This document shows, piece by piece, positions 34,096 through 43,198 of a stretch of 64,000 bases of DNA. A program made the position numbers and the translations under genes. How positions within the stretch are numbered: position 1 is the stretch's first letter; each line of letters begins with the position of its first letter. This stretch comes from Mariniphaga sp964559175 (GTDB lineage: Bacteria > Bacteroidota > Bacteroidia > Bacteroidales > Prolixibacteraceae), in assembly GCA_964559175.1 (NCBI GenBank), contig CAZLGT010000012.1, positions 1 through 64,000 of the forward strand, read 5' to 3'. The notes below the pieces were generated by a model. That model saw only the letters and a program-made list of their open reading frames with translations, was not told the origin of the DNA and did no database searches.

Positions 34096-34869
34096 ATGAG
34101 TAACGAGAATAAATCCATCCACGAATTCGATTTTGATTTAATCTGCGAATATTTTTCTTCTGTTGAAAGGCAGGGGCCGGGCAATCCGGAAGTGACCATA
34201 AAAGCTTTGAGCTTTATCGATAACCTTACAGAGGAATCGCACATTGCCGATATTGGCTGCGGCACCGGCGGGCAGACCATGGTGCTGGCGCAAAATGCGC
34301 CGGGCCGAATTACAGGAATTGACCTCTTTCCGGGCTTTATCGATCTGTTCAACCGGAATGCAGAAAAGCTGAACCTTCGGCAAAGGGTGAAAGGCATTGT
34401 CGGGTCGATGGAGAACCTTTCGTTTCAGGAAAACGAACTGGATGTAATCTGGTCGGAAGGAGCGATTTACAATATCGGTTTTGAACGGGGCCTGAACGAG
34501 TGGCGGAAATTTCTGAAAACCGGCGGATACCTTGCCGTTACCGATGCTTCATGGTTTTCCGAAAACCGGCCTGATGAAATCCACCGGTTCTGGACGGAGG
34601 CTTATCCGGAAATTGACACCATTCCAAATAAAGTGGCACAATTGCAAAAAGCCGGATACGTTCCTGTTGCCACCTTCATTCTGCCCGAAAACTGCTGGAC
34701 AGAACACTTCTATGTCCCGCAGGTTGAGGCGCAAAAGTCATTTCTGGAAAAACATGCAGGGAACAAAACAGCAGAAGATCTGGTAGCAAACGAACGTCGT
34801 GAGGCGGAGTTGTATTCCAGATATAAAGCGTATTACGGTTATGTGTTTTATATTGGAAGAAAAACATAG
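34096..34869 (+). CDS. Class I SAM-dependent methyltransferase
   Basis: Cytoplasmic protein of 257 residues. The SAM-binding motif I is ADIGCGTGGQT (near residue 55), followed by the acidic strand end GIDLFPGF and motif IV-like LDVIWSEGAIYNIGF. No signal peptide. The family includes small-molecule methyltransferases; the acceptor is unknown. It stands alone between the divergent reductase and the SulP gene. Confidence 0.88.
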   Translation: MSNENKSIHEFDFDLICEYFSSVERQGPGNPEVTIKALSFIDNLTEESHIADIGCGTGGQTMVLAQNAPGRITGIDLFPGFIDLFNRNAEKLNLRQRVKGIVGSMENLSFQENELDVIWSEGAIYNIGFERGLNEWRKFLKTGGYLAVTDASWFSENRPDEIHRFWTEAYPEIDTIPNKVAQLQKAGYVPVATFILPENCWTEHFYVPQVEAQKSFLEKHAGNKTAEDLVANERREAELYSRYKAYYGYVFYIGRKT

Positions 34870-35169
34870 AGAAATAAACACATCGATTAAACATCCATTG
34901 TTATTTTACTGTTATTTCGGCAAATTACGAAAAAACAGCAAAATATGCTTTACAACATATTAATGTGCTAATTTTCAGCCTGCATTTCCTCCAAAACTCC
35001 TGTTAATCAAATGTTAACACAAATATGTCATTTTCCGGTTTTTCTATCTTTGCAGTGTTTATTTTGAAAAACAACAAAACATTTTACTGCAAAATTACCT
35101 GTAAAATGTATGGCAGAGAAACATTTATTTTTTCAGCGTTGGTGAAAAACAATTAACAGGAAAACATGT
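34870..35169 (+). other. Intergenic region ahead of the SulP gene
   Basis: AT-rich, no gene seen. It holds the promoter element at 35045-35052. A leader of about 110 bases between promoter and start codon shows no recognised riboswitch. Confidence 0.5.
35045..35052 (+). promoter_or_regulatory. Bacteroidota -7 element for the SulP transporter
   Basis: TATCTTTG matches TAnnTTTG on the plus strand, 117 bases upstream of the start at 35170. The -33 region shows no clear TTTG. Confidence 0.45.
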
Positions 35170-36741
35170 ATGAAGTATATTTTTAATTTGTTCGATTTAA
35201 GGGAAAAAATTGATTTAAGAACCGAAATATTAGCCGGAATAACCGTTTCTGTATCTCTGATTCCCGAGGCTATTGCCTTTTCGCTGGTTGCAGGCTTATC
35301 GCCGCTCACCGGCTTGTATGCTGCGTTCACCATGGGGCTGGTAACATCTATTTTCGGCGGACGCCCGGGAATGATTTCCGGAGCTGCCGGAGCCATTGCC
35401 ATAATTATTGTTGCTTTAGCCAAAACACATGGTCCGGAATACATATTTGCCACTGCAATTCTTGCCGGTATCATACAAATGCTGGCAGGAATTTTTAAAC
35501 TCGGAAAGTTCATCAGGCTGGTTCCACAATCGGTTATGTATGGATTCGTCAATGGCCTCGCAATCATCATTTTTTTGTCGCAAATTACTCAGTTCAAGTG
35601 GACAGATCCCGGGGGCAGTCTTCACTGGATGACCGGAACTCCGTTGTTACTGATGGTCGGACTTGTTCTGTTTACCATGCTCATAATTTGGAAATTCCCC
35701 AAAATAACCAAAGCATTCCCATCACCCCTGGCGGCCATCCTGGTAGTTACAGGACTGGTTTTGTTGCTAAACCTGGATACAAGAATGCTGGGCGATATTG
35801 CTTCTGTACAGGGAGGTTTTCCACCGTTTAACATACCCAAAATTCCTTACACGCTGGAAACTCTCAATGTTATTTTTCCATACGCTTTAATGGTAGCTGC
35901 AGTAGGTCTGGTTGAGAGCTTGCTTACCATGAACCTCATTGATGAAATAACTGAAACCCGCGGCTGGGGTAACAAAGAAGCCATTGCACAGGGTGCGGGC
36001 AATACGCTTTCCGGGTTTTTCTCGGGCATGGGAGGATGCGCATTAATCGGCCAGAGCCTTATTAACATATCGTCGGGAGGACGCACAAGGATTTCGGGAA
36101 TTATCGCCTCTCTTGTATTGCTTGTGCTTATAATGTTTGGCTCAGGAATTATCGAGCGAATTCCTATGGCTGCATTAACAGGTGTTATGATGATGGTTGC
36201 CATAGGAACGTTCGAATGGACAAGCCTGAGAACCTTTAAACGAATGCCAAAGCCCGACATCATTGTTATGGTGGTAGTTACCCTCATAACGGTTTTTATG
36301 CACAACCTTGCCCTGGCAGTACTTATCGGAGTTGCCTTTTCGGCACTGGTATTTGCCTGGGAAAATGCAAAACGTATTCGCGCACGGAAATATGTGGATG
36401 AGCATGGAATTAAACACTATGAAATTTACGGCCCGCTCTTTTTTGGTTCGGTTAGTGCTTTTAACGAAAAATTTGAAATTGCCAACGATCCGGAAGAAGT
36501 AATAATCGACTTTTCGGAAAGCAGGGTAGCCGACATGTCGGGTATTGAAGCACTAAATAAAATTACCGAGCGCTACAGAAAACTGGGGAAAAAACTGCAC
36601 TTGCGGCACCTCAGTTCCGACTGCCTCCAACTGTTGGATAATGCAAACGAAATAATTGAGGTAAACATTCTCGAAGACCCGACTTACAAAGTTGTGGTTG
36701 ACCGCAGAAAAGCAAGGTTAAGAGCAGCAGAAGCAGTATAA
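35170..36741 (+). CDS. SulP-family anion transporter with STAS domain
   Basis: Inner-membrane transporter of 523 residues, with around 10-14 hydrophobic segments over residues 20-395 and a cytoplasmic STAS domain over about 410-510 (VIIDFSESRVADMSGIEAL). The SulP signature SLIPEAIAFSLVAGLSPLTG lies near residue 30. Members carry sulfate, bicarbonate or dicarboxylates; here sulfate uptake or bicarbonate are both possible. Sulfate released by the sulfatases of this genome might be a source, but the genes are not linked in one operon. Confidence 0.92.
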   Translation: MKYIFNLFDLREKIDLRTEILAGITVSVSLIPEAIAFSLVAGLSPLTGLYAAFTMGLVTSIFGGRPGMISGAAGAIAIIIVALAKTHGPEYIFATAILAGIIQMLAGIFKLGKFIRLVPQSVMYGFVNGLAIIIFLSQITQFKWTDPGGSLHWMTGTPLLLMVGLVLFTMLIIWKFPKITKAFPSPLAAILVVTGLVLLLNLDTRMLGDIASVQGGFPPFNIPKIPYTLETLNVIFPYALMVAAVGLVESLLTMNLIDEITETRGWGNKEAIAQGAGNTLSGFFSGMGGCALIGQSLINISSGGRTRISGIIASLVLLVLIMFGSGIIERIPMAALTGVMMMVAIGTFEWTSLRTFKRMPKPDIIVMVVVTLITVFMHNLALAVLIGVAFSALVFAWENAKRIRARKYVDEHGIKHYEIYGPLFFGSVSAFNEKFEIANDPEEVIIDFSESRVADMSGIEALNKITERYRKLGKKLHLRHLSSDCLQLLDNANEIIEVNILEDPTYKVVVDRRKARLRAAEAV

Positions 36742-36830
36742 CCAAAAGGCAACACCCTTTTTCAACGCAAGGCTTTTGGGACACATGCAGTTGAATATTT
36801 AAAATACTCCCGTGTGAGGAAAAAATCAAA

Positions 36831-36862
36831 AAAGGCTATCTCAACCTTATGAGATAACCTTT
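36831..36862. terminator. Bidirectional terminator between sulP-type gene and dps
   Basis: AAAGGcTATCTCA pairs with TGAGATAaCCTTT around a short loop, A-rich before and T-rich after. It lies between convergent genes. Confidence 0.8.
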
Positions 36863-36885
36863 TCTGTTATTGTTTGTGCGTATTA

Positions 36886-37326
36886 TCAACCCAAAGTGGA
36901 CTCAAACATCCAGATGCGTTTTTCGGCAGCGCCAATCAGGTCACCCATCAGGGCAGAAGTTCCTTCGTCGCCATCGGCAAGTTTAAGAATTTCGTTGAAA
37001 CTTTTCAGCAGATAGCGGCTGTTTTCCAACACTAATTCAACACCTTTTTTACCTTCCGAAATAAAACCTGCTTCTTTTAATTTTGCTGTTTTTAAATAGT
37101 CAGCAAAGGTGTGAACCGGTTGTCCGCCAATCATCAGAATGCGTTCTGCGATTTCGTCGATCACTTCGGCTGATTCATCGTACAACTCTTCATATTTTTC
37201 ATGAAGCATAAAAAACTGCTGTCCTTTCACATTCCAGTGCAATGCACGAAGGTTTTGATAATAAATCTGGTAATCGGCCAGTAACTGGTTTAATCTCTCA
37301 ACTAAATTCGAATTATTTGCTTTCAT
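36886..37326 (-). CDS. dps: Dps-family ferritin-like DNA protection protein
   Basis: Protein of 146 residues that should form a dodecameric iron-storing shell and oxidise Fe(II) with peroxide. The inter-subunit ferroxidase ligands have the family spacing: H30 (in RALHWNVKG), H42, D57 and E61. It lacks the Lys-rich N-terminal extension of E. coli Dps, so DNA binding is uncertain. It is divergent from oxyR; the 100-base gap holds its -7 element and a repeat that could bind OxyR, so peroxide induction is likely. Confidence 0.93.
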   Translation of the reverse strand: MKANNSNLVERLNQLLADYQIYYQNLRALHWNVKGQQFFMLHEKYEELYDESAEVIDEIAERILMIGGQPVHTFADYLKTAKLKEAGFISEGKKGVELVLENSRYLLKSFNEILKLADGDEGTSALMGDLIGAAEKRIWMFESTLG

Positions 37327-37370
37327 ATTTTCTTAAATTTTAAATGATTTTTTTTGTTTTTTAACTGATA

Positions 37371-37378
37371 CAAATATA
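37371..37378 (-). promoter_or_regulatory. Bacteroidota -7 element of dps
   Basis: TATATTTG on the minus strand, 45 bases upstream of the dps ATG. It touches the ACTAT repeat at 37378-37398, so a regulator bound there would sit at the -33 region. Confidence 0.55.
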
Positions 37379-37398
37379 CTATAAGTAATATTTACTAT
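37378..37398. promoter_or_regulatory. Candidate OxyR operator between dps and oxyR
   Basis: ACTAT occurs at 37378-37382 and 37394-37398, 16 bases apart, enclosing an AGTAatattTACT partial palindrome. LysR-type regulators, OxyR included, bind AT-rich repeats with such spacing in divergent promoters. The call rests on position and symmetry only. Confidence 0.4.
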
Positions 37399-37426
37399 TT
37401 TTATATGCTTATTACAAAAACTAATA

Positions 37427-38374
37427 ATGAATTTCACTCAGCTCGAATATTTAAAAGCGATTGTCCGGTTCGGCAGTTTTTCGCTGGCTGCCGAAAAGCT
37501 ACAGATAACACAACCAGCCTTAAGTCTGCAAACCGGGAAACTGGAGGAGGAACTGGGATTTCGGTTGATTGACAGGCGAAAAAGACCGTTGCAACTCACA
37601 CCCGAAGGAGAAACTTTTTATGCAAAAGCTTTGGAAATTCTGAAACTGGTAAGTGACTTGAAAAAAGTTTCGTTTGAGATGGGTGACGAAGTTAAAGGTT
37701 TCCTGAAAGTCGGCATCATACCCACACTTGCGCCTTATCTTGTACCTTTTTTTATTGGAAGTCTGAACGCGAGCTTTCCTCATCTTCAGGTCGAAATAAC
37801 AGAATTAAGAACAGAAGAAATCATTCGCCAGATAAAAACGGGAACACTCGACTGCGGAATTTTGTCAACGCCGGTTTTTGCAGTTGGGGTGATTTTTGAG
37901 TGTTTGTTCTACGAACGCTTTTTTGCCTATGTGTCGGAAAAACATCCGCAATTCAACAATAAAACGTTTGAGATTGAGGATATTCCCGAAAAAGATATCT
38001 GGTATCTGGAGGAAGGCAATTGTTTTCAAAATCAGGTGAATTCCATTTGCAGAATCAACCTGCAAAAGAAAAAATCGCAAAACCTGGTGTACAGAAGCAA
38101 CTCCATTGAATCGTTAAGAAGAATTGTGGAAAACCAAAACGGTATTACTTTTTTACCCGAACTGGCTACCATTAACATACCATCCGATCAGGAAGAACTT
38201 GTAAAATCCATTGCAGGAACAACACCCGTCCGGGAAATCAGTTTGGTTACCACCCGTAACAATCCCAAAGAGAGACAGATTTCGGCTTTAAAAGAATCTG
38301 TAATTCAAAGTGTACCCAAACGAATGCGCCAGAAACCAAAAGGGGCGATTATCGACACAAACATAAGGATATAA
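37427..38374 (+). CDS. oxyR: OxyR-type LysR regulator (peroxide sensor)
   Basis: LysR-type regulator of 315 residues. The N-terminal winged helix (about 1-60) contains FGSFSLAAEKLQITQPALSLQ. The effector domain has the OxyR redox pair, C199 and C208, in LEEGNCFQNQVNSIC, with the same eight-residue gap and numbering as E. coli OxyR C199/C208. Peroxide would oxidise them to a disulfide and activate transcription. It is transcribed away from dps, a classical OxyR target. The cysteines raise this well above a generic LysR call. Confidence 0.92.
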   Translation: MNFTQLEYLKAIVRFGSFSLAAEKLQITQPALSLQTGKLEEELGFRLIDRRKRPLQLTPEGETFYAKALEILKLVSDLKKVSFEMGDEVKGFLKVGIIPTLAPYLVPFFIGSLNASFPHLQVEITELRTEEIIRQIKTGTLDCGILSTPVFAVGVIFECLFYERFFAYVSEKHPQFNNKTFEIEDIPEKDIWYLEEGNCFQNQVNSICRINLQKKKSQNLVYRSNSIESLRRIVENQNGITFLPELATINIPSDQEELVKSIAGTTPVREISLVTTRNNPKERQISALKESVIQSVPKRMRQKPKGAIIDTNIRI

Positions 38375-38375
38375 A

Positions 38376-38404
38376 AAACCCTGCATGAAGTTCACGCAGG
38401 GTTT
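38376..38404. terminator. Bidirectional terminator between oxyR and dnaK
   Basis: AAACCCTGC (38376-38384) pairs with GCAGGGTTT (38396-38404), directly after the oxyR stop and 24 bases before the dnaK stop; convergent genes. Confidence 0.85.
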
Positions 38405-38427
38405 ATAAATGATTTTTTATCCTCGTC

Positions 38428-40359
38428 TTATTTCACTTCTTCAAAATCCACATCGGTAACTTCGCCGTCGTCTTTTGAGCCGCCTTTGTCTGAACCGCCC
38501 TGCTGAGACTGTTGCTGCTGTTCACCTTGCGGACCGGCTTGCTGGCCTCCCTGGGCTTGTGCTGCGTTGTACATCTCCTGCGAAGCAGCAGAAAAAACTG
38601 TATTCAGTTCATTCATTGCTGTATCGATTGCTGCCAAATCCTGGCTTTTATGTGCTTCTTTGAGTTTGGCCAGCGCATCTTCGATGGGCTTTTTCTTGTC
38701 AGCCGGAATTTTGTCTCCGTATTCTTTCAGTTGTTTTTCAGTCTGGAAAATGAGACTGTCGGCCTGATTCAGTTTATCAACTCTTTCTTTGGCCTGCTTG
38801 TCGGCCTCGGCGTTGGCTTCTGCTTCCTGCTTCATCCGTTTGATTTCATCGTCAGATAATCCGGAAGAAGCTTCGATACGGATTGATTGTGATTTTCCGG
38901 TTGCCTTGTCTTTTGCGTTTACATGCAAAATACCGTTGGCATCGATGTCGAACGTTACTTCAATTTGCGGAATACCACGCGGAGCCGGCGGAATGCCGTC
39001 GAGGTGGAAACGCCCGATGGTTTTATTACCCGATGCAATGGGTCGTTCACCCTGCAACACGTGAATTTCAACCGAAGGCTGATTGTCAGCTGCGGTAGTA
39101 AATGATTCCGATTTTTTGGTTGGAATGGTAGTGTTGGCTTCAATCAATTTTGTCATTACACCGCCCATGGTTTCAATACCCAGCGAAAGCGGAGTAACAT
39201 CGAGCAACAACACATCTTTTACTTCGCCGGTAAGTACACCACCCTGAATGGCAGCGCCAACGGCAACAACCTCATCCGGGTTCACGCCTTTCGAAGGGTT
39301 TTTCCCGAAGAAACCTTTCACTTTTTCCTGCACTGCAGGAATACGGGTTGAACCTCCAACTAAAATCACTTCGTCGACGTCGCTGGCAGTTAAACCTGCA
39401 TTTTTCAATGCTTTGCGGCAAGGTTCGATGGTTGCGTTAATCAGCGAATCGGAAAGCTGCTCAAATTTTGAACGGGTAAGCGTTTTCACCAGGTGTTTTG
39501 GAATGCCGTCAACCGGCATAATGTAGGGCAGGTTGATTTCGGTTTGGGATGAACTGGACAATTCGATTTTGGCTTTTTCGGCAGCTTCTTTCAACCGCTG
39601 CAATGCCATCGGATCGCGTTTCAGATCAACACCTTCGTCTTTTTTAAACTCATCGGCCAGCCATTCAATAATCACCTGGTCGAAATCGTCACCTCCAAGG
39701 TGCGTATCGCCGTCGGTCGATTTTACTTCAAAAACACCGTCGCCCAGTTCGAGGATGGAAATGTCGAAAGTTCCACCACCGAGGTCGAAAACGGCAATTT
39801 TCATGTCTTTGTCCATCTTGTCTAAACCGTAAGCCAGCGATGCGGCGGTAGGCTCGTTGATGATGCGGCGCACTTTCAGTCCGGCAATCTCACCGGCTTC
39901 TTTGGTGGCCTGGCGTTGCGAGTCACTAAAATATGCGGGTACAGTAATAACAGCTTCGCTCACTTCCTGTCCCAGGTAGTCTTCGGCGGTTTTTTTCATT
40001 TTCTGTAAAACCATAGCCGAAATTTCCTGCGGCGAATATTTGCGGTCGTCAATCTGTACACGCGGCGTATTATTATCTCCCTTTACTACTTTGTAAGGTA
40101 CTCGTGCTACTTCCTTGTTCACCCTGTCAAATGTTTCGCCCATGAAACGTTTGATGGAGAAAACAGTTTTTTCAGGATTGGTAATCGCCTGCCTTTTTGC
40201 CGGGTCGCCAATTTTACGTTCCCCGTTTTCAATAAAAGCAACAATCGAAGGTGTTGTGCGTTTTCCTTCGCTGTTGGGTATTACCACAGGTTCGTTACCT
40301 TCCATAACTGCCACACATGAGTTGGTAGTCCCTAAGTCGATTCCAATTATTTTTCCCAT
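38428..40359 (-). CDS. dnaK: Chaperone DnaK (Hsp70)
   Basis: ATP-driven chaperone of 643 residues. The nucleotide-binding domain (about 1-380) starts IIGIDLGTTNSCVAVMEG and contains AVFDLGGGTFDISIL and VILVGGSTRIPAVQ. The substrate-binding domain follows (ETMGGVMTKLIEANTTIPT) and the lid ends in a Gln/Gly-rich tail and DVDFEEVK. It works with DnaJ and GrpE, neither of which is adjacent. No CIRCE element was seen in the upstream gap. Confidence 0.98.
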   Translation of the reverse strand: MGKIIGIDLGTTNSCVAVMEGNEPVVIPNSEGKRTTPSIVAFIENGERKIGDPAKRQAITNPEKTVFSIKRFMGETFDRVNKEVARVPYKVVKGDNNTPRVQIDDRKYSPQEISAMVLQKMKKTAEDYLGQEVSEAVITVPAYFSDSQRQATKEAGEIAGLKVRRIINEPTAASLAYGLDKMDKDMKIAVFDLGGGTFDISILELGDGVFEVKSTDGDTHLGGDDFDQVIIEWLADEFKKDEGVDLKRDPMALQRLKEAAEKAKIELSSSSQTEINLPYIMPVDGIPKHLVKTLTRSKFEQLSDSLINATIEPCRKALKNAGLTASDVDEVILVGGSTRIPAVQEKVKGFFGKNPSKGVNPDEVVAVGAAIQGGVLTGEVKDVLLLDVTPLSLGIETMGGVMTKLIEANTTIPTKKSESFTTAADNQPSVEIHVLQGERPIASGNKTIGRFHLDGIPPAPRGIPQIEVTFDIDANGILHVNAKDKATGKSQSIRIEASSGLSDDEIKRMKQEAEANAEADKQAKERVDKLNQADSLIFQTEKQLKEYGDKIPADKKKPIEDALAKLKEAHKSQDLAAIDTAMNELNTVFSAASQEMYNAAQAQGGQQAGPQGEQQQQSQQGGSDKGGSKDDGEVTDVDFEEVK

Positions 40360-40636
40360 TTTAAATATGTATTTCGTTAATATTTCAAATTTTCCTTTTC
40401 AGCATTTCACTAAAAACTGTACCCTGAATATCAATGACTGTGCCACCCGTTAAATCGGGGAACAATGCGAAAATATGGCACAGCAGAAACACAATAAGGG
40501 AAACCTTCTGTCAAAAACCGGTGACAAAAAGGCAGAAATATTTTTTCGGGATAAAACAGGGGTACTTAAAACAGGGGCAGATAATTTTAGTTGAACAGAA
40601 AAGTTTGCTATTTTCGGTGGCTAAAATCGACATAAA

Positions 40637-41746
40637 ATGACAACAAAACCTTTACGGACAGAGCCTCAAAAACGGCTTTATTCGCTCGATGCCCTTCGCG
40701 GTTTCGATATGTTCTGGATAACCGGCGGAGGAGCGCTTGCTGTCGCACTTTCGCAAATGACAGGCGCCGGCTGGCTCGAAACCCAAATGCAACACGTAAA
40801 ATGGGAAGGTTTCCGGTTTTACGACCTGATTTTTCCGCTGTTTATGTTTATTGCCGGCGTGGCCATTCCATTTTCTGTAATTTCCAAACTGGAAAAAAAT
40901 GTTCCGCAGCGAAAATTGTTTTTAAAAGCGTTTAAACGCCTCATCATCTTAATCGTTCTTGGAATTTTGTACAACGGTACTTTTCGCAATGGTTTTCAGG
41001 ATGGCCGGATTGCCAGTGTTTTGGGACAAATTGGTATTGCCTACTTTTTTGCGGCGGTTATTGTCATTTATTTTCAGTCGGTTCGCAACAGGCTCATCTG
41101 GCTGGGCGGCATTCTGGCTGGCGTGGGCATTTTGCAGTTGCTGGTTCCGGTGCCCGGGTTTGGCGCCGGCGTTTTAACTCCCGAAGGTTGTATGAACGGT
41201 TATATCGACCGCATGTTGTTGCCCGGCAGACTTTACGGCGGCACCTTCGACCCCGAAGGGATTCTTTGCAGCCTTTCTGCCACTGGCATTACACTGATGG
41301 GAACTTTCGCCGGAACCATTTTGCGCCACAAAAAATTCGGCGACTGGCAAAAAATGGGGTATCTTTCATTGGCTGGTATTGCAGGCATTGGCCTTGCACT
41401 TGGTTTGTCACCATTTTACCCCATCATTAAAAGCTGCTGGACATCCACTTTTAACCTGCTCACCGGCGGCATCAGTTTTTTACTGCTGGCGTTTTTCTAC
41501 CTGGTTATCGACCACTGGGGATTCCGGAGCTGGGCATTCTATTTCAGGGTAATTGGCATGAATTCCATTTTTGTTTACCTGTTTGCCCGCATTGTTGATG
41601 TACCCCGAATTACCGGATTTTTCCTGGGCTGGCTGGCCAACCCCATGGGCGAAAACGGCGACCTATTCCTGATTTTTGGCAACCTCCTGATTATTTGGCT
41701 GGTGCTGTATTACATGTACAAAAAGAAAATTTTCCTGCGGGTTTAA
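40637..41746 (+). CDS. DUF5009/heparan-alpha-glucosaminide N-acetyltransferase-like membrane protein
   Basis: Membrane protein of 369 residues with about ten hydrophobic segments. It opens with RLYSLDALRGFDMFWITGGG, the signature of the DUF5009/NagX group related to lysosomal HGSNAT, which transfers acetyl from acetyl-CoA across a membrane to glucosamine. Candidate catalytic and helix residues lie in KWEGFRFYDLIFPLFMFIAG. A role in acetylating amino sugars of cell-wall or imported glycans is inference. The stop overlaps the end of the convergent gene by 4 bases. Confidence 0.85.
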   Translation: MTTKPLRTEPQKRLYSLDALRGFDMFWITGGGALAVALSQMTGAGWLETQMQHVKWEGFRFYDLIFPLFMFIAGVAIPFSVISKLEKNVPQRKLFLKAFKRLIILIVLGILYNGTFRNGFQDGRIASVLGQIGIAYFFAAVIVIYFQSVRNRLIWLGGILAGVGILQLLVPVPGFGAGVLTPEGCMNGYIDRMLLPGRLYGGTFDPEGILCSLSATGITLMGTFAGTILRHKKFGDWQKMGYLSLAGIAGIGLALGLSPFYPIIKSCWTSTFNLLTGGISFLLLAFFYLVIDHWGFRSWAFYFRVIGMNSIFVYLFARIVDVPRITGFFLGWLANPMGENGDLFLIFGNLLIIWLVLYYMYKKKIFLRV

Positions 41747-43047
41747 TACTTACTTCTGTAAACCGAAACTGACACTTCGGGTCCCGGAAGCATAAACTGA
41801 TCGTTGGGAGCAATGCGCCACGCCAGCGCGGTTTCAATCCTGTATTTTGAGTTGACCTGACTGAAATATTCCAGGTAAGGAATAAAATTGTGCCGAATGG
41901 GGCCAATATCATCAAAACCGTCAACCACCATGCCTGGCATGTATTTCAAACCGAAACCATATTCGGTTTTCAAACTGGGATAAAAACTCCAGCCCAAAGC
42001 GGTTTCCAACAGAATCCAGTCCTTCCTTTTATAACCGTTGTAACTGAGCCGTGCACTCAAATTCCGGTTTCTTTTCAGGCTGCAATACGTATGGTTTTCA
42101 AATTTAAGGTAACCACCGTAAACAAAATCGGGCTCGCGGTTGAAATAGTTAAAAAACGGTCCGAACTCTACCCGGGAACCCTCAAGCCGGGTGCGATATT
42201 CCGTCAATTCCCAGTCAGATACGTCTGCATCGGGTTTTTTCAGCAATAACTCCTCGTTTAAAAATTCCATTAACCGGTTCCACTCTATCTCCGAATCGTG
42301 ACCGGTGCGGGCGTCCCGTGAATGTTTTATCCGGCCAATTTCGCGGGCAACGGCAAAAATTTCCGGTTCGGAAAAAAGGCGTCCGGGGTAATATTTGCCG
42401 AGCAACCACGAAGCTGTCATGTAATGATTCACCACATCGAGGCGACCGATTCCCCAGCCTGCTTTTGCCCGAAGTCCATATCTGAATTGAGATTGGTCCG
42501 ACTTGTCATCGTAATTGTGAATCAACTGGTTCGAATCAATGCGCGTTCCTTCTGTATTTTGTCTGAAGAGGTCGTAATGGCCCCATGCGCTGATATCTAC
42601 AATGGTATAATTTTTTTGGTCGAAATAAAAGCGGGAAGAATAGTTTGCATGGGCCATACCACGTAATCCGGTTCGTTTTTGTTCAGCGTCAATCACCTCA
42701 ACACCGGAACTGTCAATAAGGTCGCCTTTCCCAAAATAAGGGCCAGCTTCAAGTGAATAACCCCAGGTTTCCTGCCGGGAAGGCAAGTAATTCCAGCTTT
42801 GATTTTTCCACCTAAAATGCAGAGCGCCGTTTTCCAGTTCTTCAAAACTATATGATCTATCGGTACGAAGCTCTTCCCGGTTTGCATCGAATGAAAATAT
42901 CACACCCGTAGTCAGTTCCTTTTTAATAAAAAAACTCTTTGCTGAATTTTCATTTTCCGGTTGGGCCGACACCTTAGTCGCTAAGATAGTCAGAACAAAC
43001 AAAATAGTAGTGAAAGAAAAAAATCCAATCCTCATTTTCTGAATCAT
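41743..43047 (-). CDS. Putative outer membrane beta-barrel protein, unknown function
   Basis: Protein of 434 residues with a signal peptide (cleavage near KVSAQPEN). The remainder has alternating aromatic strands (YSLEAGPYFG, KAGWGIGRLDVVNHY, GYLKFENHTYCSL, YGFGLKYMPG) and ends in a hydrophobic/aromatic tail, like an outer membrane barrel. I do not recognise a named family. Translation may start at the second Met (43035). It is monocistronic. Confidence 0.6.
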   Translation of the reverse strand: MIQKMRIGFFSFTTILFVLTILATKVSAQPENENSAKSFFIKKELTTGVIFSFDANREELRTDRSYSFEELENGALHFRWKNQSWNYLPSRQETWGYSLEAGPYFGKGDLIDSSGVEVIDAEQKRTGLRGMAHANYSSRFYFDQKNYTIVDISAWGHYDLFRQNTEGTRIDSNQLIHNYDDKSDQSQFRYGLRAKAGWGIGRLDVVNHYMTASWLLGKYYPGRLFSEPEIFAVAREIGRIKHSRDARTGHDSEIEWNRLMEFLNEELLLKKPDADVSDWELTEYRTRLEGSRVEFGPFFNYFNREPDFVYGGYLKFENHTYCSLKRNRNLSARLSYNGYKRKDWILLETALGWSFYPSLKTEYGFGLKYMPGMVVDGFDDIGPIRHNFIPYLEYFSQVNSKYRIETALAWRIAPNDQFMLPGPEVSVSVYRSKY

Positions 43048-43144
43048 TATTTAACGAAGCAAAATAACGAAACTTCCGGCAAAGTCTGGTTCTATGTGGT
43101 TAATAAAAGTTAAGTAAGAATTTCCTGTGCCAAAATTCCACTAT

Positions 43145-43175
43145 TTTGCAGTGGTAAAACCTTTGGTTACTTTTG
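43145..43175 (+). promoter_or_regulatory. Bacteroidota promoter of panB
   Basis: TTTG (43145-43148), 19 bases, then TACTTTTG (43168-43175): both elements and spacing match the Bacteroidota consensus. The panB ATG is 23 bases downstream. Confidence 0.7.
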
Positions 43176-43198
43176 TAGCCTGTTAAAAAAACAAAGTC

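Noticed and set aside
40360..40636. CIRCE operator ahead of dnaK
   Set aside because: The TTAGCACTC-N9-GAGTGCTAA palindrome is not present in the gap.
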